In this document: piece by piece, positions 52,593-62,328 of the stretch | Position numbering within the stretch: the stretch's first letter is position 1 | Layout: every line of letters begins with the position of its first letter | NCBI RefSeq assembly: GCF_002105195.1 | Contig: NZ_MUHU01000002.1 | Coordinates: forward strand, 558,001 to 622,000 | From: Derxia lacustris | GTDB lineage: Bacteria > Pseudomonadota > Gammaproteobacteria > Burkholderiales > Burkholderiaceae_E | Length of the DNA stretch: 64,000 bases | Direction: 5' to 3' | Notes under the pieces: model-generated | The model's input: only the letters and a program-made list of their open reading frames with translations | Database searches by the model: none | Told to the model about the DNA's origin: nothing | Program-made: the position numbers and the translations under genes

Positions 52593-54683
52593 TCACTTCA
52601 TCGGAGCATCTGAAACCTCGCGCAATTGCGCAAGTTGAGCCTTCAGCTCGTCCGGGGTAAACCGCTTAATTTGGGTGGGCAGCACAAACGGAGAAGACAG
52701 TGTCTTGATGCGCGCAAAACCGACGTCTTGCGCCGACTTCAATGATGCTTGGAAGTCCGCGAAGTCATAGTACTTGCTCAGCGCCCGCAGTTCGTCGTCG
52801 TTGTTTAGGTGCGTGACGAACCAATTCTCGGTATTCGAGAGAATGTTGGGGTGAATCGACGACGGCTCTTGAGTAGCATAAACAAAGGCGATTTTGGCCT
52901 TTGCGCCTTCTTTGGCTAGTCGTGGCCACGTATCCGTGAGCTCGTCCTTCTTTCCAATCAAGTTGTGAGCCTCTTCGACGTACACAACGATATTTTCAGG
53001 GACCTTGCCCTCGTTCATCGTTTTTAGTGATGCATTGAAGATGGCCTGGGCAATCTTTTTCGCAAGAACAGTACGCACCGTATCCGGCCCCACGCTGAGG
53101 TCTAGGATGACGATTTTCCCTGCGTGCAAGTGCCCCAAGACCTCCTTCACCACATCACCGCTCCGCTTCGCAGAGTGGTAACCGCGATAGCCAGTAATGG
53201 CTCTCCATCCGCCGAATGGCTGTTCGCGTGAGTTCTCTCGCATCAGCATGTTCAGATAGGCCTCCAGGTTGGCATCGACCCAGGGGTTTCCCTTCGTGCT
53301 TGATTGAATACCAAGTATCGGCTGGCTGTTACTTTTTTGGGAGGCCTTCAGGAGCAGATTGAACTTGCGAATGGTCTCAAACCATTGGCAGGCGTCTTCC
53401 AAAGACACCTTTTCCGAGGTTGGAATGGTAATGGCAATTTTCGGGTTCTGGGTATCGGCGAAATTCCGCAGCTGCTTAACCAAGTTGTCGCTTAAGGGAA
53501 TATTGACGATGTGTCCTGCCGGAGCCTTGTATCCCGCTTTATGCAAGAGACACTGCCAGACTGCGGTGAGCACCTTCCAGCGGTTATGGTCGCCCCTTGA
53601 CGTTGCATCGGGCTCTTCAAGACTCGTGCCAAGAAAGGTATCCAAGTCCTGGCCGGAATACGGTGGGGGGTCCTTACGGAATAGGTCAACGATAAGCGCC
53701 AGTCCTTGCGCCGGCTCCTGATAGAAGTTGAGGCGGAGGTCCTCAAACCCAGCGGTGTCTGCCGCGCGATAGCGACAGCAGTCTTCGCCAAATACGTCAG
53801 CAATCGAACTCCCGTCGTCCTGATGATTTGCGTTGGCGTATTCACCATTCAGGTCGAAGATGATTTGGCCTACCTTCACACCTCCGCCTGCCGCTGCCAG
53901 ACTAACCGCAGCCACGGTAGTTTTCACGGTGTTAGATTTGCCTGTTCGAGTCATGCCGAGCACTGCAGTACGCCGCGCCAGGAAGTCGGAGGGCTGAATG
54001 TGGACTTTCACGAGAGGCTCGTTCGGACCACGATGAAGACGAGCTGTTGAGGTGTACCGAACGGTCCCTATTTCGAGCGGAACTGGCTCTTTTTTAAAGC
54101 CGGATTTCTCTGCGTTTTCGCGAAGTGCCTTCTTCGCTTCCGGGTTCAGATGATTAACAATTTTTTCTAAGGCGTCGCCGCGCGGTTTGAAAACCCTCAG
54201 CTTCGTTGAACTAAAGTAGTTTTCCAAGTCGCTTCCGAGTTTCAACTCGCCGTCCTCGACATAGAACGTCCCAAGAATGCGGCAACGGAGCGCACCATAC
54301 TGCAGCTCACCATGAGTCATCGGGTCTAGGCCGTCGCGTGCGTCCTTTGGAAACAGCTCGTCCTCGGTCCTGCGTTGGTTGTGCTCCACGCGGGTGCGCA
54401 GCATATCTGCATCGGTTGGTAGCGGCGCCGGCTCAAGAACCCGGAGTAGCACCACCTCTTTCTCAAGTTCTGTTGCTTGGCCCATTTTCTCCGGGTCGAA
54501 CGCTGCGGCAACAAGGAAGCTGTTATGTGGGATGCCAGCGACTCTCTCCTTCCAGGCATCGTTCGTCAGCACCATTGCTTCTGAAAAGTTCATCCCGTAG
54601 ACGAAGCCTACGTGGCTGTTCTTCGAATCGCCGAGAAGCGCAACCAATGGGCTGCTTGCAAGAACTTGGTTAATGATGCTCAT
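52593..54683 (-). CDS. HerA-like DNA translocase ATPase
   Basis: 696 residues from ATG 54683. N-terminal HAS-barrel-like beta domain, then Walker A GMTRTGKSN (243-251) in AVLGMTRTGKSNTVK and Walker B VVYVEEAHNL. This is the hexameric FtsK/HerA ATPase class that pumps DNA through a central pore. Middle gene of Dam-HerA-NurA: 17 bp after dam and 9 bp before nurA, so co-transcription is almost certain. Likely forms a HerA-NurA end-resecting machine directed against unmodified or invading DNA (inference). Confidence 0.88.
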   Translation of the reverse strand: MSIINQVLASSPLVALLGDSKNSHVGFVYGMNFSEAMVLTNDAWKERVAGIPHNSFLVAAAFDPEKMGQATELEKEVVLLRVLEPAPLPTDADMLRTRVEHNQRRTEDELFPKDARDGLDPMTHGELQYGALRCRILGTFYVEDGELKLGSDLENYFSSTKLRVFKPRGDALEKIVNHLNPEAKKALRENAEKSGFKKEPVPLEIGTVRYTSTARLHRGPNEPLVKVHIQPSDFLARRTAVLGMTRTGKSNTVKTTVAAVSLAAAGGGVKVGQIIFDLNGEYANANHQDDGSSIADVFGEDCCRYRAADTAGFEDLRLNFYQEPAQGLALIVDLFRKDPPPYSGQDLDTFLGTSLEEPDATSRGDHNRWKVLTAVWQCLLHKAGYKAPAGHIVNIPLSDNLVKQLRNFADTQNPKIAITIPTSEKVSLEDACQWFETIRKFNLLLKASQKSNSQPILGIQSSTKGNPWVDANLEAYLNMLMRENSREQPFGGWRAITGYRGYHSAKRSGDVVKEVLGHLHAGKIVILDLSVGPDTVRTVLAKKIAQAIFNASLKTMNEGKVPENIVVYVEEAHNLIGKKDELTDTWPRLAKEGAKAKIAFVYATQEPSSIHPNILSNTENWFVTHLNNDDELRALSKYYDFADFQASLKSAQDVGFARIKTLSSPFVLPTQIKRFTPDELKAQLAQLREVSDAPMK

Positions 54684-54700
54684 GGAATGGTGTACCCCCT

Positions 54701-55711
54701 TTAGTCTGTTATTTCGACGGCCGCTTGCGTCCAAGGAATTCGGGCGGCGGACTCGCTTGCGCGTTTTCTCTTTTGGTATTGTTTAACTGACATGCCAATA
54801 TGGGTGCAGCCATCCTCGTCAGGAGAGGGCAGCTTCTTCATGTTTGAAAAGAACAATTCCCTGCCAACGAAGGATGCCCCGCCGATTGGATGGGCTGAGT
54901 ATGTGCTATCAATTACACGAGCAGATACTCTTAATGGCTTATATAGCTCGCGAATTTCACGTGCATCGTCATAAGACAACAGCCAGGGCACCGTGAGCTC
55001 CTCTACGAAGTCGCGGAAAGCAATGTGTTCAGCCAAGTTGAAGTAATGCCCGTAAAGCTGCTCAGCCTTGTGAAAGTACGGGGGGTCAAAGTAAAGGAAG
55101 ACTCCGTCATCTTGCTTCAACTCGTCGACGAAATCGCGCCAATCAAAGCATCGAATGGAGCGAACACGGTCGCTAAGGTCTGACAACTCCAAGATGCGAT
55201 TGGCCAACTTCTCCCGAGGAAACCGTACATCCAAGGTGCGATTGGTTTGGTTCCACCCGCCGAGCGGTCCTGATTTGTGGAGAATTCCGTTGAACGAAGT
55301 TCTGTTTAGGTAGAGCGCTTTCAGCGCGAGGTCTCGGTCGCTCGTAGGTGTCGAGGCCTTCAGCCGCTTCCATTCGTCCACACTCAGAGGAACAACGCGT
55401 ACTTGCTCCGCAAGCCACTGCGCATCTTCTGAGAAGACGACTCGCCAGAGCGCTGCGATGAGAGGGTCGGAGTCGTTAAGCGCGACAGAGTCGACTTGTC
55501 CGGCTTCCAACAGAGAGATAGCCACGCCGGCACCGCCGCAGAAGGGCTCTGCAAACACGCGAACGCGAGCCTTGTTCAGGCTCAGTGCCTCTTGGATGAA
55601 CGGAGCGAAGCGAGTTTTCCCCCCGGGGTAGCGCAAAATGCTTCTTGTGTAGGCCACTACAAGGTCTTCTTTGTCTACAACTCCGTCTCCCACGGAGCGG
55701 GCTTCCGCCAA
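54701..55711 (-). CDS. DNA adenine methylase (Dam/D12 class)
   Basis: 336 residues. N-terminal SILRYPGGKTRFAPFI is the D12-class signature, motif I is EPFCGGAG (55-62) and the catalytic motif DPPY is at 209-212 (YFDPPYFHK). It transfers methyl groups to N6 of adenine in a short, probably GATC-like target. Being first in the operon with HerA and NurA, it probably marks self DNA. The C-terminal 30 residues are an extension not needed for catalysis. Confidence 0.9.
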   Translation of the reverse strand: MAEARSVGDGVVDKEDLVVAYTRSILRYPGGKTRFAPFIQEALSLNKARVRVFAEPFCGGAGVAISLLEAGQVDSVALNDSDPLIAALWRVVFSEDAQWLAEQVRVVPLSVDEWKRLKASTPTSDRDLALKALYLNRTSFNGILHKSGPLGGWNQTNRTLDVRFPREKLANRILELSDLSDRVRSIRCFDWRDFVDELKQDDGVFLYFDPPYFHKAEQLYGHYFNLAEHIAFRDFVEELTVPWLLSYDDAREIRELYKPLRVSARVIDSTYSAHPIGGASFVGRELFFSNMKKLPSPDEDGCTHIGMSVKQYQKRKRASESAARIPWTQAAVEITD

Positions 55712-56260
55712 CTAACTATAGTGGCGGCCACCCAGGTATAAGGCGACCGTTTATCTTGCGGCAAATCTGACCGATAGTACGTCGGCTCGAGCACAGACGA
55801 TGCGGTATTCGTCAACATCATGCATGCTTGAGGCAGCGCCTTCAGCGTAGCAAGGCCATAAGTTCACACGACTTTTCAGCGGCGCTGACTTGAGCGTCAC
55901 GCCAGTTGCCCGCACCCAGTTCACACGACCGTGTTCTCGTACCAGCGCTTGCGCTCCGTGGCGGTCTCGAACGAAAGGTAGAGCTTGGTGCAGACCATCC
56001 TCCCGCTATTGTCCGTCGAGTCTCACTCTGGCGTCAGCTCCTAAAGGACCGCTTGAAGGGGCGCACTCGGGTTGCCGCGAGCTCGGTAGCGTCTCTTCCA
56101 GGCTGCAACCGCGTCAATGCGACCTAGGTCGACGTCGGAGTTACACAGCCGATTAGCCTCATAACCGTCAGCCCTGGTAAGACATTGAACGGTTTTTTCG
56201 CTAGGCCTCCCGCGTCTCAAAACTCGTTTGTGGCCCTGAGCTCTTGGCTGACGAGTTCGC
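55712..56260. other. Spacer between dam and tniQ with paired repeats
   Basis: About 550 bp without a supportable gene. AGTTCACACGAC occurs at 55861-55872 and again at 55918-55929, 57 bp apart, resembling inverted, imperfect TnsB boxes. A minus-strand scrap (SFETATERKRWYENTVV-stop, ending near 55928) could be the end of a lost gene. Confidence 0.45.
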
Positions 56261-57490
56261 TTAGCGAGCTGCCGACACTTCGTCGGTAGCCTCATCAATT
56301 CCTTGGGTTGGCGAATAACGGCTGGGATGGCGCTGCCTCCAGTAGCTACGCCCGCCAACTTGACGCTCTGCCTGGTTTGATGTCCGAAAGTCGTCAAGCG
56401 TTGCTCGCGTCGCAGGAAAGTTCTCGCGGTCGTGCCGAAAAGCGGACCAGACGCCAGCGTCGGTCAGCAATGCCTTGATGGATGTCCGCCCGCCAGCCTC
56501 CACTACCTGCTGGATACGCTTCTCGATTCGAGTAACTGTCGCCTTGTCCAACCTGGCGTAGTCGCGAGTCTTCTTGCCCGGCGGTTGGTACAAGCTCGTC
56601 ACGTCGTCCGGAGCTTGAATGCCTTCATCCAAAAACACATCGAGCACCACATGCTTCGGAGTCGCAAACGGGGTATCAATTCCAGGACGGGTCATCAATG
56701 CCGGCCACGTGTCCGAACATGTTCTCGGCAGCGGGCAGCCCATGGACTCAAGCAGCGGCTGGCCGAAGTAGCTGCGAAGTTCACCGGCAAGTGCCGCGCC
56801 TGCGACCGCCCCGGGTGACAGCTGATAGTCGAGTGCGAGCACTCGAGTCCGATACGACTCGCGCCAGTCGTTACCGACCTGTACCTGTCCGACCAGCGCC
56901 TGTACTGACCGTTCAGTGAGCTTCATGCGAAGTGCCGCGGATGCGGGCAATCGCGTTGGAAGCAGCTCTGCCTGATGCGGAAGCGTTATGTCCTTCATGG
57001 ACGTCCTGCCACGCAAAGGCAAATTGGCGATTTTGAGGGGCTTGTGATGGCGGAGGCAAACCAGAGCGCCTGGCAGGAGATGTGCCCTTCGCCAGTACGA
57101 CTCGCCGTACATGCGCAGGTCCTGCCGGACGCAGTCGGGACAAAAGCGGCGGTAGGGAACCCCATGGGACACTGACTTGGTCAGCGAGCCAAGACATTCC
57201 TGGCCAGGCTGCAGGCTGAGCGCTTTCGTACGAAAGGCGGCTTTGACATCGCGCGTCATATAAGCCACTGCGTACGGGAACATCGTGTGTTGGCTCAGCA
57301 GTTCATCGGCGTCCACCCCGGCGAAGTACGCGACGCGATGGAGTTCACTCGTCATCAGAAATGAATGAGACCCGCGACCCGAAAAGATGGAACCAAAAAG
57401 CGTCTTTAGTGGCAAGCCAGCCTGAATGGCCGCGCGAGCGAACACGCTTCCGATGACCTCATCGTCATAAGGCTTGGGAAGCAGCGGCAT
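56261..57490 (-). CDS. tniQ: TniQ/TnsD-type target-selection protein
   Basis: 409 residues. TniQ signature with a zinc site: C117, C120, C145 and H148 in FCPDC...YGESYWRRAHLLPGALVCLRHH. The length lies between short TniQ and full TnsD, and the C-terminal part (about 300-409) is likely the DNA-binding region that recognises the attachment site. Given where the element sits, that site is probably the GDQRAI-coding segment of comEC. The start codon overlaps the tnsC stop (TGATG). No CRISPR-Cas genes accompany it. Confidence 0.9.
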   Translation of the reverse strand: MPLLPKPYDDEVIGSVFARAAIQAGLPLKTLFGSIFSGRGSHSFLMTSELHRVAYFAGVDADELLSQHTMFPYAVAYMTRDVKAAFRTKALSLQPGQECLGSLTKSVSHGVPYRRFCPDCVRQDLRMYGESYWRRAHLLPGALVCLRHHKPLKIANLPLRGRTSMKDITLPHQAELLPTRLPASAALRMKLTERSVQALVGQVQVGNDWRESYRTRVLALDYQLSPGAVAGAALAGELRSYFGQPLLESMGCPLPRTCSDTWPALMTRPGIDTPFATPKHVVLDVFLDEGIQAPDDVTSLYQPPGKKTRDYARLDKATVTRIEKRIQQVVEAGGRTSIKALLTDAGVWSAFRHDRENFPATRATLDDFRTSNQAERQVGGRSYWRQRHPSRYSPTQGIDEATDEVSAAR

Positions 57491-59022
57491 CAGGTCAAGT
57501 CCACAAGCGCTTCGAGAGGCCGTGCCATGCCGAGTTCACGCATCCGCTGATACACCTGTGCGCTTGTGTCGGTGGCGGACTGGATTGCCTGGCGGTAGTC
57601 CTCTGGCCGGTCTTCGAGCGACGTGACTGTCTCGGTCGCGTCGCGTACTGCAGCGTCGGCTGAGCGTTTGCCCGAAGTCTTCTTGTTTGACCGGTGTTGA
57701 GTAGCCGATGCAGCAGCAGTACCGCCCTGTTGATGCGGTGTCGGTACTTGAGCCGTACTCAGGACTTGCGTGCGGCGCCCGACGCTTTCAGCCAGTGCGG
57801 CAGTTGAGATGGGCGCGACATCATCGTAAAGAGCTAGAAGCTCTGACTCGTTGCGGCGTAGTGCATCGACCATCGGATGCATCAATTCGAATTCGGTCTC
57901 AAAGACCTCATGAATGAGCTCAGCACTCAGACGTTCAGACCCGTCGCGCATTGCACGAGCTTGAGCGGAAGCGAAGAGCTTGATGGCAATGTCGATGACG
58001 CCCTGGCTGTAATGGTGCATCAGAGCATCGAACTGGGCGTCGAGTGCTACGGGCTGGCGAGTCCACTGGAAGGACCACAGGGTCTCCAGGAAATTGCGCC
58101 ACTCGTTCACACCATCGGTGCTCTCTTCGTTCGATAGCCGGTCCCAGTGCCGAATGCCTTGCCCACACGACCGGCGTGATTGCCTGAAGTCCTGATTGAA
58201 AACCTTTGCAGCCTTGTTCGTGCCGATAAAGAGGATGGGGACCCCAAGCTCGTTGCAGGCCGAGACGAGTTCAGTCATCACCGTCTGCTTGCCCTTGTGA
58301 GCATTGGCGAGGTTCTGGATTTCATCCGCTACCAAGAAGCCCACGAAATGCATGTTCATGACTCGAGCGACCCCGCGCATGAGCGCGTCAGCGCCTGTCC
58401 TGCCGCCTTTGGCGTACGTCTCGTAGTACTGCGCGCCAGGTATTAGCCTGTCGACTGCATGAAGAATGGCGTGGCCCAGCCCCTTGATACTCGAGCCGTC
58501 GCTGGGCATCTCGATGTGCAGACGAGGTATCTGGTAGGTGTTTGTCGCCCGGTGATAGATGACGTCAGGGAACTGCGAGAACCAGCGTTTGACCACCGTA
58601 GTCTTGCCCATCCCAGGTATCCCCATCAGCAATGCCGACAGCTGCAGTGACGAACTAGAGAACGATGCGCCACTCCGTGCTCCGTCGTATATCGACTGAC
58701 ATCGGCGCATGTACTCAGGGGTACGCGGCATGCGGCCCACATAGCCAGAGCGCAGCATCGAATCCAGCGTTTGAGCCAGTTCAATGTGACGCTGAAGCGG
58801 AACAACAAAGCTGCGCAGCGTGCCAAGCATGTGGAGACGGTCGTCGGTAGCCCATTGACGTTGCTCCGGCTCAAAGCCCGGTCGCACGCTTAAAAACTCG
58901 AGCAGCTCGTCGGCACTCAAGGTCGCTGGTAGCGCTTCCACCATCGGGTTGCCACGGTATTGAGGCAAGTGGTGGGTTTGGTAGGTAGCCTCCACGGCCC
59001 CAAAAGCAGAAAGTTCATCCAT
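57490..59022 (-). CDS. tnsC: TnsC-like AAA+ transposition regulator
   Basis: 510 residues. Walker A GIPGMGKT (134-141) and Walker B VADEIQ (231-236; D233/E234) of the AAA+ TnsC/TniB class, with AAA lid following. TnsC links the target selector (TniQ) to the transposase and gives target immunity. The C-terminal tail (about 420-510) is long and probably contacts TnsA/TnsB. Overlaps tnsB by 8 bp. Confidence 0.9.
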   Translation of the reverse strand: MDELSAFGAVEATYQTHHLPQYRGNPMVEALPATLSADELLEFLSVRPGFEPEQRQWATDDRLHMLGTLRSFVVPLQRHIELAQTLDSMLRSGYVGRMPRTPEYMRRCQSIYDGARSGASFSSSSLQLSALLMGIPGMGKTTVVKRWFSQFPDVIYHRATNTYQIPRLHIEMPSDGSSIKGLGHAILHAVDRLIPGAQYYETYAKGGRTGADALMRGVARVMNMHFVGFLVADEIQNLANAHKGKQTVMTELVSACNELGVPILFIGTNKAAKVFNQDFRQSRRSCGQGIRHWDRLSNEESTDGVNEWRNFLETLWSFQWTRQPVALDAQFDALMHHYSQGVIDIAIKLFASAQARAMRDGSERLSAELIHEVFETEFELMHPMVDALRRNESELLALYDDVAPISTAALAESVGRRTQVLSTAQVPTPHQQGGTAAASATQHRSNKKTSGKRSADAAVRDATETVTSLEDRPEDYRQAIQSATDTSAQVYQRMRELGMARPLEALVDLT

Positions 59023-61243
59023 TACGCATCTTCTCCTGCGCCAGTCGCAGCTTGTCTGCGAGGCTCGGGGCGCGTGGTTGGGGACTGGTCGCTGGGCTCA
59101 TGTCTGCCGATGCCAGCAAGTCATTAGAGAGTTGGACGGATGCCTCTTTACGGCTGCTCTCGGCCGCGCGCTCGATTGCACTCCGAGCGGGGCGCAGCGG
59201 CAGGATGTTCGAGCCACGTGCGGGCTCGCCTTCGATGGGCCGCTTGGTCCCCGGGAAGCCATCCGGCGGCGTGAGCCGCATGGCTGGTCTCAATGCTTGG
59301 CGTTCCAAGCGACGTTCTTGCTGCCGGTCCTCGGCAATGTCGGCACGACGCGCAGTGCGAGACTTCTTGGTACCCGCTGCTGCCAGCTTGGCCGCTGCTG
59401 CGGAGACGATGCTCTCGGTTGTTGCATGCAAGTCTGCTCGTGCTTGAGCTTGCTGATGCTCAATCTCGTGACGCATCCGAGCACGCCCGCGCTCAAACGC
59501 CTTCACCTCGGCGAACGATAAGCCGCGGTACTTCTCAGCACGGGCCGACAGAATGCCGACGTACACCGCGGCTTTGCTTGGCGCGTGAATGTAGACAGTG
59601 TCCACGAGCCGGCTTTCGTACGACACCACAACTTTGAAGCGACGCTTTCGTCCATCGACAAACCATCCGCGCGCAATTGCTTCCTGGCAGGTATAGACGC
59701 AGCCTTGGAACTCGATGCCGTGCTCGGTGACGGTCGCTTCTGCTCGGGGCAATAGCGCCATGCGGACACGTTCTTCCGAGAACCGCGTAAGCAGCCCAGC
59801 GCGACTGCCGATGTTGTGATTCCAGAGGGCAATGGGAGACGGAAGAACGTCTGCCGCAATTTCCGCCAGGCTGCAGTCGTAGTCCCGCATCGGTCTGCGG
59901 TTGTGTTCGATGATGTGCGCGAGCATCACGGCGGTGAAGTCGCGAAGCGTCAGGCAAGCATCTTTCTCGTAGTGCTTACCTTGTCTGCGCTTGGCGTTCT
60001 CCGGCGGGTCAAAGCCGGGTGTGCCGTCCTGTAGCGTCATGCGCGTCTGCTTGAACTGCGTCTCAACGACTGGCTTGTGGTCGGGACGCTTGGCCGAGAC
60101 ATTGGCAATGGTGCAGTTGAGCTGTTCGATGACCTGGTCACTGCTTTGAGTCAGAAGTTCGCCGCGGTCTGCGATGATTTCGGACGGGAACACTTCGTGT
60201 GCCGGCCAGTCCCTGGGGTCATACCCAATCCCGTATTGCTCGCACAGCGAGCGCTTGTCTGCAGAGATGGTGACTAGCGCTTGCAGCGCGCAAATCCAAC
60301 TCGCGTTTTCAAGGCCGATGTACCAGCCGACGATGAGCCGCGACTTACGGTCGACAATGAGGTAGAGCGTCGGCTTGCCGATGATTTTGCGTGAGTCGCT
60401 TGATGCGACGAGAAACACATCGACAATCGTGGCGTCGGCTTCGTACTGGTGACCAACGCCAAGGCAATCTTGAAGGACTGTGCCCAAGACCGCACGGTGC
60501 TCGCGCTCAAACTCCTTGTCGCCTTTGCGCTTGCGCAGCACGTGCTCGGCTCCGTAGTTTTTTAGCACGTAATGGCGGAGCTGCTTGATGGTCGGTCGCT
60601 CGCCTGGCGGCCGTAGTCGATGGATGCCGTTTCCGTCCATCGTTTGGTAATGCGCTTCCAGCAAGCGTTGATACGTGTGTGCCAGTGTCCTGCGCTCGTC
60701 ACTGAAGTAGTACCGCTCAATCGCGGCCTTGAACCGTTCGAGGTCGGTTGTTTCAAGCTGATAGACAGCGACGTCAACAGGCGAGGGGCGGCCACGACCA
60801 GCGGTCAAGCCGATGCGTTTGCGCTTTGTCTGGTCGAAGTTGCCGAGTAGCGCAGAGGGAACTTGCCCACCTTGCCAGTACCGCCTTAGGTGCTTGTAGA
60901 TGACGACCTTCGAGCAGCCAGCTGCAACACGTTCATCTACAAGTCGGGCACGTTGGTGAGGCTCGAAAATATCGGGAATTTTGTTCTGGATATCGCCAAG
61001 CGCCTTCAAAGCCTCGTCCCGCACACGTCGCATGGCGGGCGTCATCTTGCGAAATGTTGGGTTCCAGTGCGTGTCGTTCGCACGATGTGGTTCGAGCCTC
61101 GAAAGCACGTGCCAAGCGCACTTCTGAGGCAACGCATTCGGCTCCCCCAGGACGATGACCCACGCGCAATTCGTTTCTGCATTGGCGCCGAGCAAGCGGT
61201 ACTCAATGCCCTCAGCAAGGAAGATGTCATTGCGAGTCAGCAT
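59015..61243 (-). CDS. tnsB: TnsB-like DDE transposase
   Basis: 742 residues. Integrase core with acidic triad D270 (YEADATIVD), D359 (EIIADRGE) and E394 (PVVETQFKQT), the last pair spaced by 34 residues. An N-terminal helix-turn-helix region (about 100-250) recognises the end boxes, and a Mu-type C-terminal beta-barrel follows the core. It performs strand transfer at the 3' ends. Start overlaps the tnsA stop (TAATG). Confidence 0.93.
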   Translation of the reverse strand: MLTRNDIFLAEGIEYRLLGANAETNCAWVIVLGEPNALPQKCAWHVLSRLEPHRANDTHWNPTFRKMTPAMRRVRDEALKALGDIQNKIPDIFEPHQRARLVDERVAAGCSKVVIYKHLRRYWQGGQVPSALLGNFDQTKRKRIGLTAGRGRPSPVDVAVYQLETTDLERFKAAIERYYFSDERRTLAHTYQRLLEAHYQTMDGNGIHRLRPPGERPTIKQLRHYVLKNYGAEHVLRKRKGDKEFEREHRAVLGTVLQDCLGVGHQYEADATIVDVFLVASSDSRKIIGKPTLYLIVDRKSRLIVGWYIGLENASWICALQALVTISADKRSLCEQYGIGYDPRDWPAHEVFPSEIIADRGELLTQSSDQVIEQLNCTIANVSAKRPDHKPVVETQFKQTRMTLQDGTPGFDPPENAKRRQGKHYEKDACLTLRDFTAVMLAHIIEHNRRPMRDYDCSLAEIAADVLPSPIALWNHNIGSRAGLLTRFSEERVRMALLPRAEATVTEHGIEFQGCVYTCQEAIARGWFVDGRKRRFKVVVSYESRLVDTVYIHAPSKAAVYVGILSARAEKYRGLSFAEVKAFERGRARMRHEIEHQQAQARADLHATTESIVSAAAAKLAAAGTKKSRTARRADIAEDRQQERRLERQALRPAMRLTPPDGFPGTKRPIEGEPARGSNILPLRPARSAIERAAESSRKEASVQLSNDLLASADMSPATSPQPRAPSLADKLRLAQEKMRNG

Positions 61244-62091
61244 TACGCACCTCCGACAGGGCGTAATTGCGGTCGCTCGAGGGATGTCCGCTGAAATGAC
61301 GTAAGGGGTGCATCTGCGAGGGAAGGCCCTTCCAGGTCAGGAACCAGCCAACGGTCGAGTAGGAGCATGCGAGCTGCCTTCAGACCGGTACCTCGTTCTG
61401 CGCCCTGACTGGCGTCGAAGTGGGCGCAGTGCTCGGCGAGCGTGCAGGCAAGACCGGACTGTGGCCATGACGCAGCGAGACGCGCCTTAATGTCGTCGAA
61501 GTAGCCCGGGTAGGGCTCGCGCTCACCGTCTTTCAGGTAGCCATCCCGAATCCATCGGATGTTCGAAATCTTGCGTTTAGGCAGGTCGTCATGAAAGACG
61601 AGGTGATGCGGGATGGCGAGCAGTCCAAACGCCGCGCGCTGAATTTCGAGTTTTTCGAGAGACCGGCGGTCGTTCGCTTCTTCGGTGCGCTTGGCGTTGA
61701 ATGCGACCAGCTGCACTGTGCTGTCGCGCATGCGCGTGCACAGAAAATCGACTGTCATTACTGTGGGCACATGGGTACCGGGATAGCACGGATGCTTGAT
61801 ACCCAAGGAACTGGCGACCTCGGTCGTGATATCGCGGTCGAGCGGGTACTGCTCGCGGATGTCCGTGATTTCCTGAGACCACTCGAGAGCGACGAACAGG
61901 TCGTTCTCGACGTTGGACAAGAGGTGATGAACGCGGTTGGTTTTTGGGCTGTAAATGCGTCTGGACATCCCAAGACTGCTCACATCGCGCACGTCAATCC
62001 ACGGGGTGTAAGCAGCGCCTATTCCACTCCCGCAGCCCTGCGCTACCAATGCAGCGATGCGCTCTTCTGTCCATTTCATAACGCCAGCCAT
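61243..62091 (-). CDS. tnsA: TnsA-like endonuclease
   Basis: 282 residues. Restriction-endonuclease-like core with E62, D115 (TVDFL) and K134 in the order of Tn7 TnsA (E63, D114, Q130, K132). The Gln position is replaced by Asn (N132, AFNAK). The N-terminal RRIYSPKTNRVHHLLSNVENDLFVALEW...DIREQYPL is typical of TnsA. It cuts the 5' ends, giving cut-and-paste movement with TnsB. First gene of the tnsA-tnsB-tnsC-tniQ operon; its promoter region holds an inverted repeat. Confidence 0.92.
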   Translation of the reverse strand: MAGVMKWTEERIAALVAQGCGSGIGAAYTPWIDVRDVSSLGMSRRIYSPKTNRVHHLLSNVENDLFVALEWSQEITDIREQYPLDRDITTEVASSLGIKHPCYPGTHVPTVMTVDFLCTRMRDSTVQLVAFNAKRTEEANDRRSLEKLEIQRAAFGLLAIPHHLVFHDDLPKRKISNIRWIRDGYLKDGEREPYPGYFDDIKARLAASWPQSGLACTLAEHCAHFDASQGAERGTGLKAARMLLLDRWLVPDLEGPSLADAPLTSFQRTSLERPQLRPVGGA

Positions 62092-62266
62092 TTGTTCCTC
62101 ATCTCATGTCTTGTCAGCGCGTGGTACGCCTGCCTGTCTTCGCCCGGCAGCCGTGTCGACGGCTGCTCATAGAACCGTCAGCACGTTGTTTGGCGGCACT
62201 GGCCGACGGCTAAAGCGTTGGTTCCGGACGCGTTTAGAGACGAGTTCGCCGTAGAAAACTTTTAGA

Positions 62267-62317
62267 ATGAGAAAATAATTTCCATGAAGAACTTTTCTCA
62301 TCAAAAAACATGTTCTT
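62267..62317. promoter_or_regulatory. Operator-like repeats between tnsA and the DUF6471 gene
   Basis: ATGAGAAAA (62267-62275) and TTTTCTCAT (62293-62301) form a 9-bp inverted repeat; AAGAAC (62287-62292) and GTTCTT (62312-62317) form a second one interleaved with it. The AT-rich block lies between the divergent tnsA and DUF6471 genes and probably controls both. Confidence 0.5.
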
Positions 62318-62328
62318 AGGTCGAGCGA

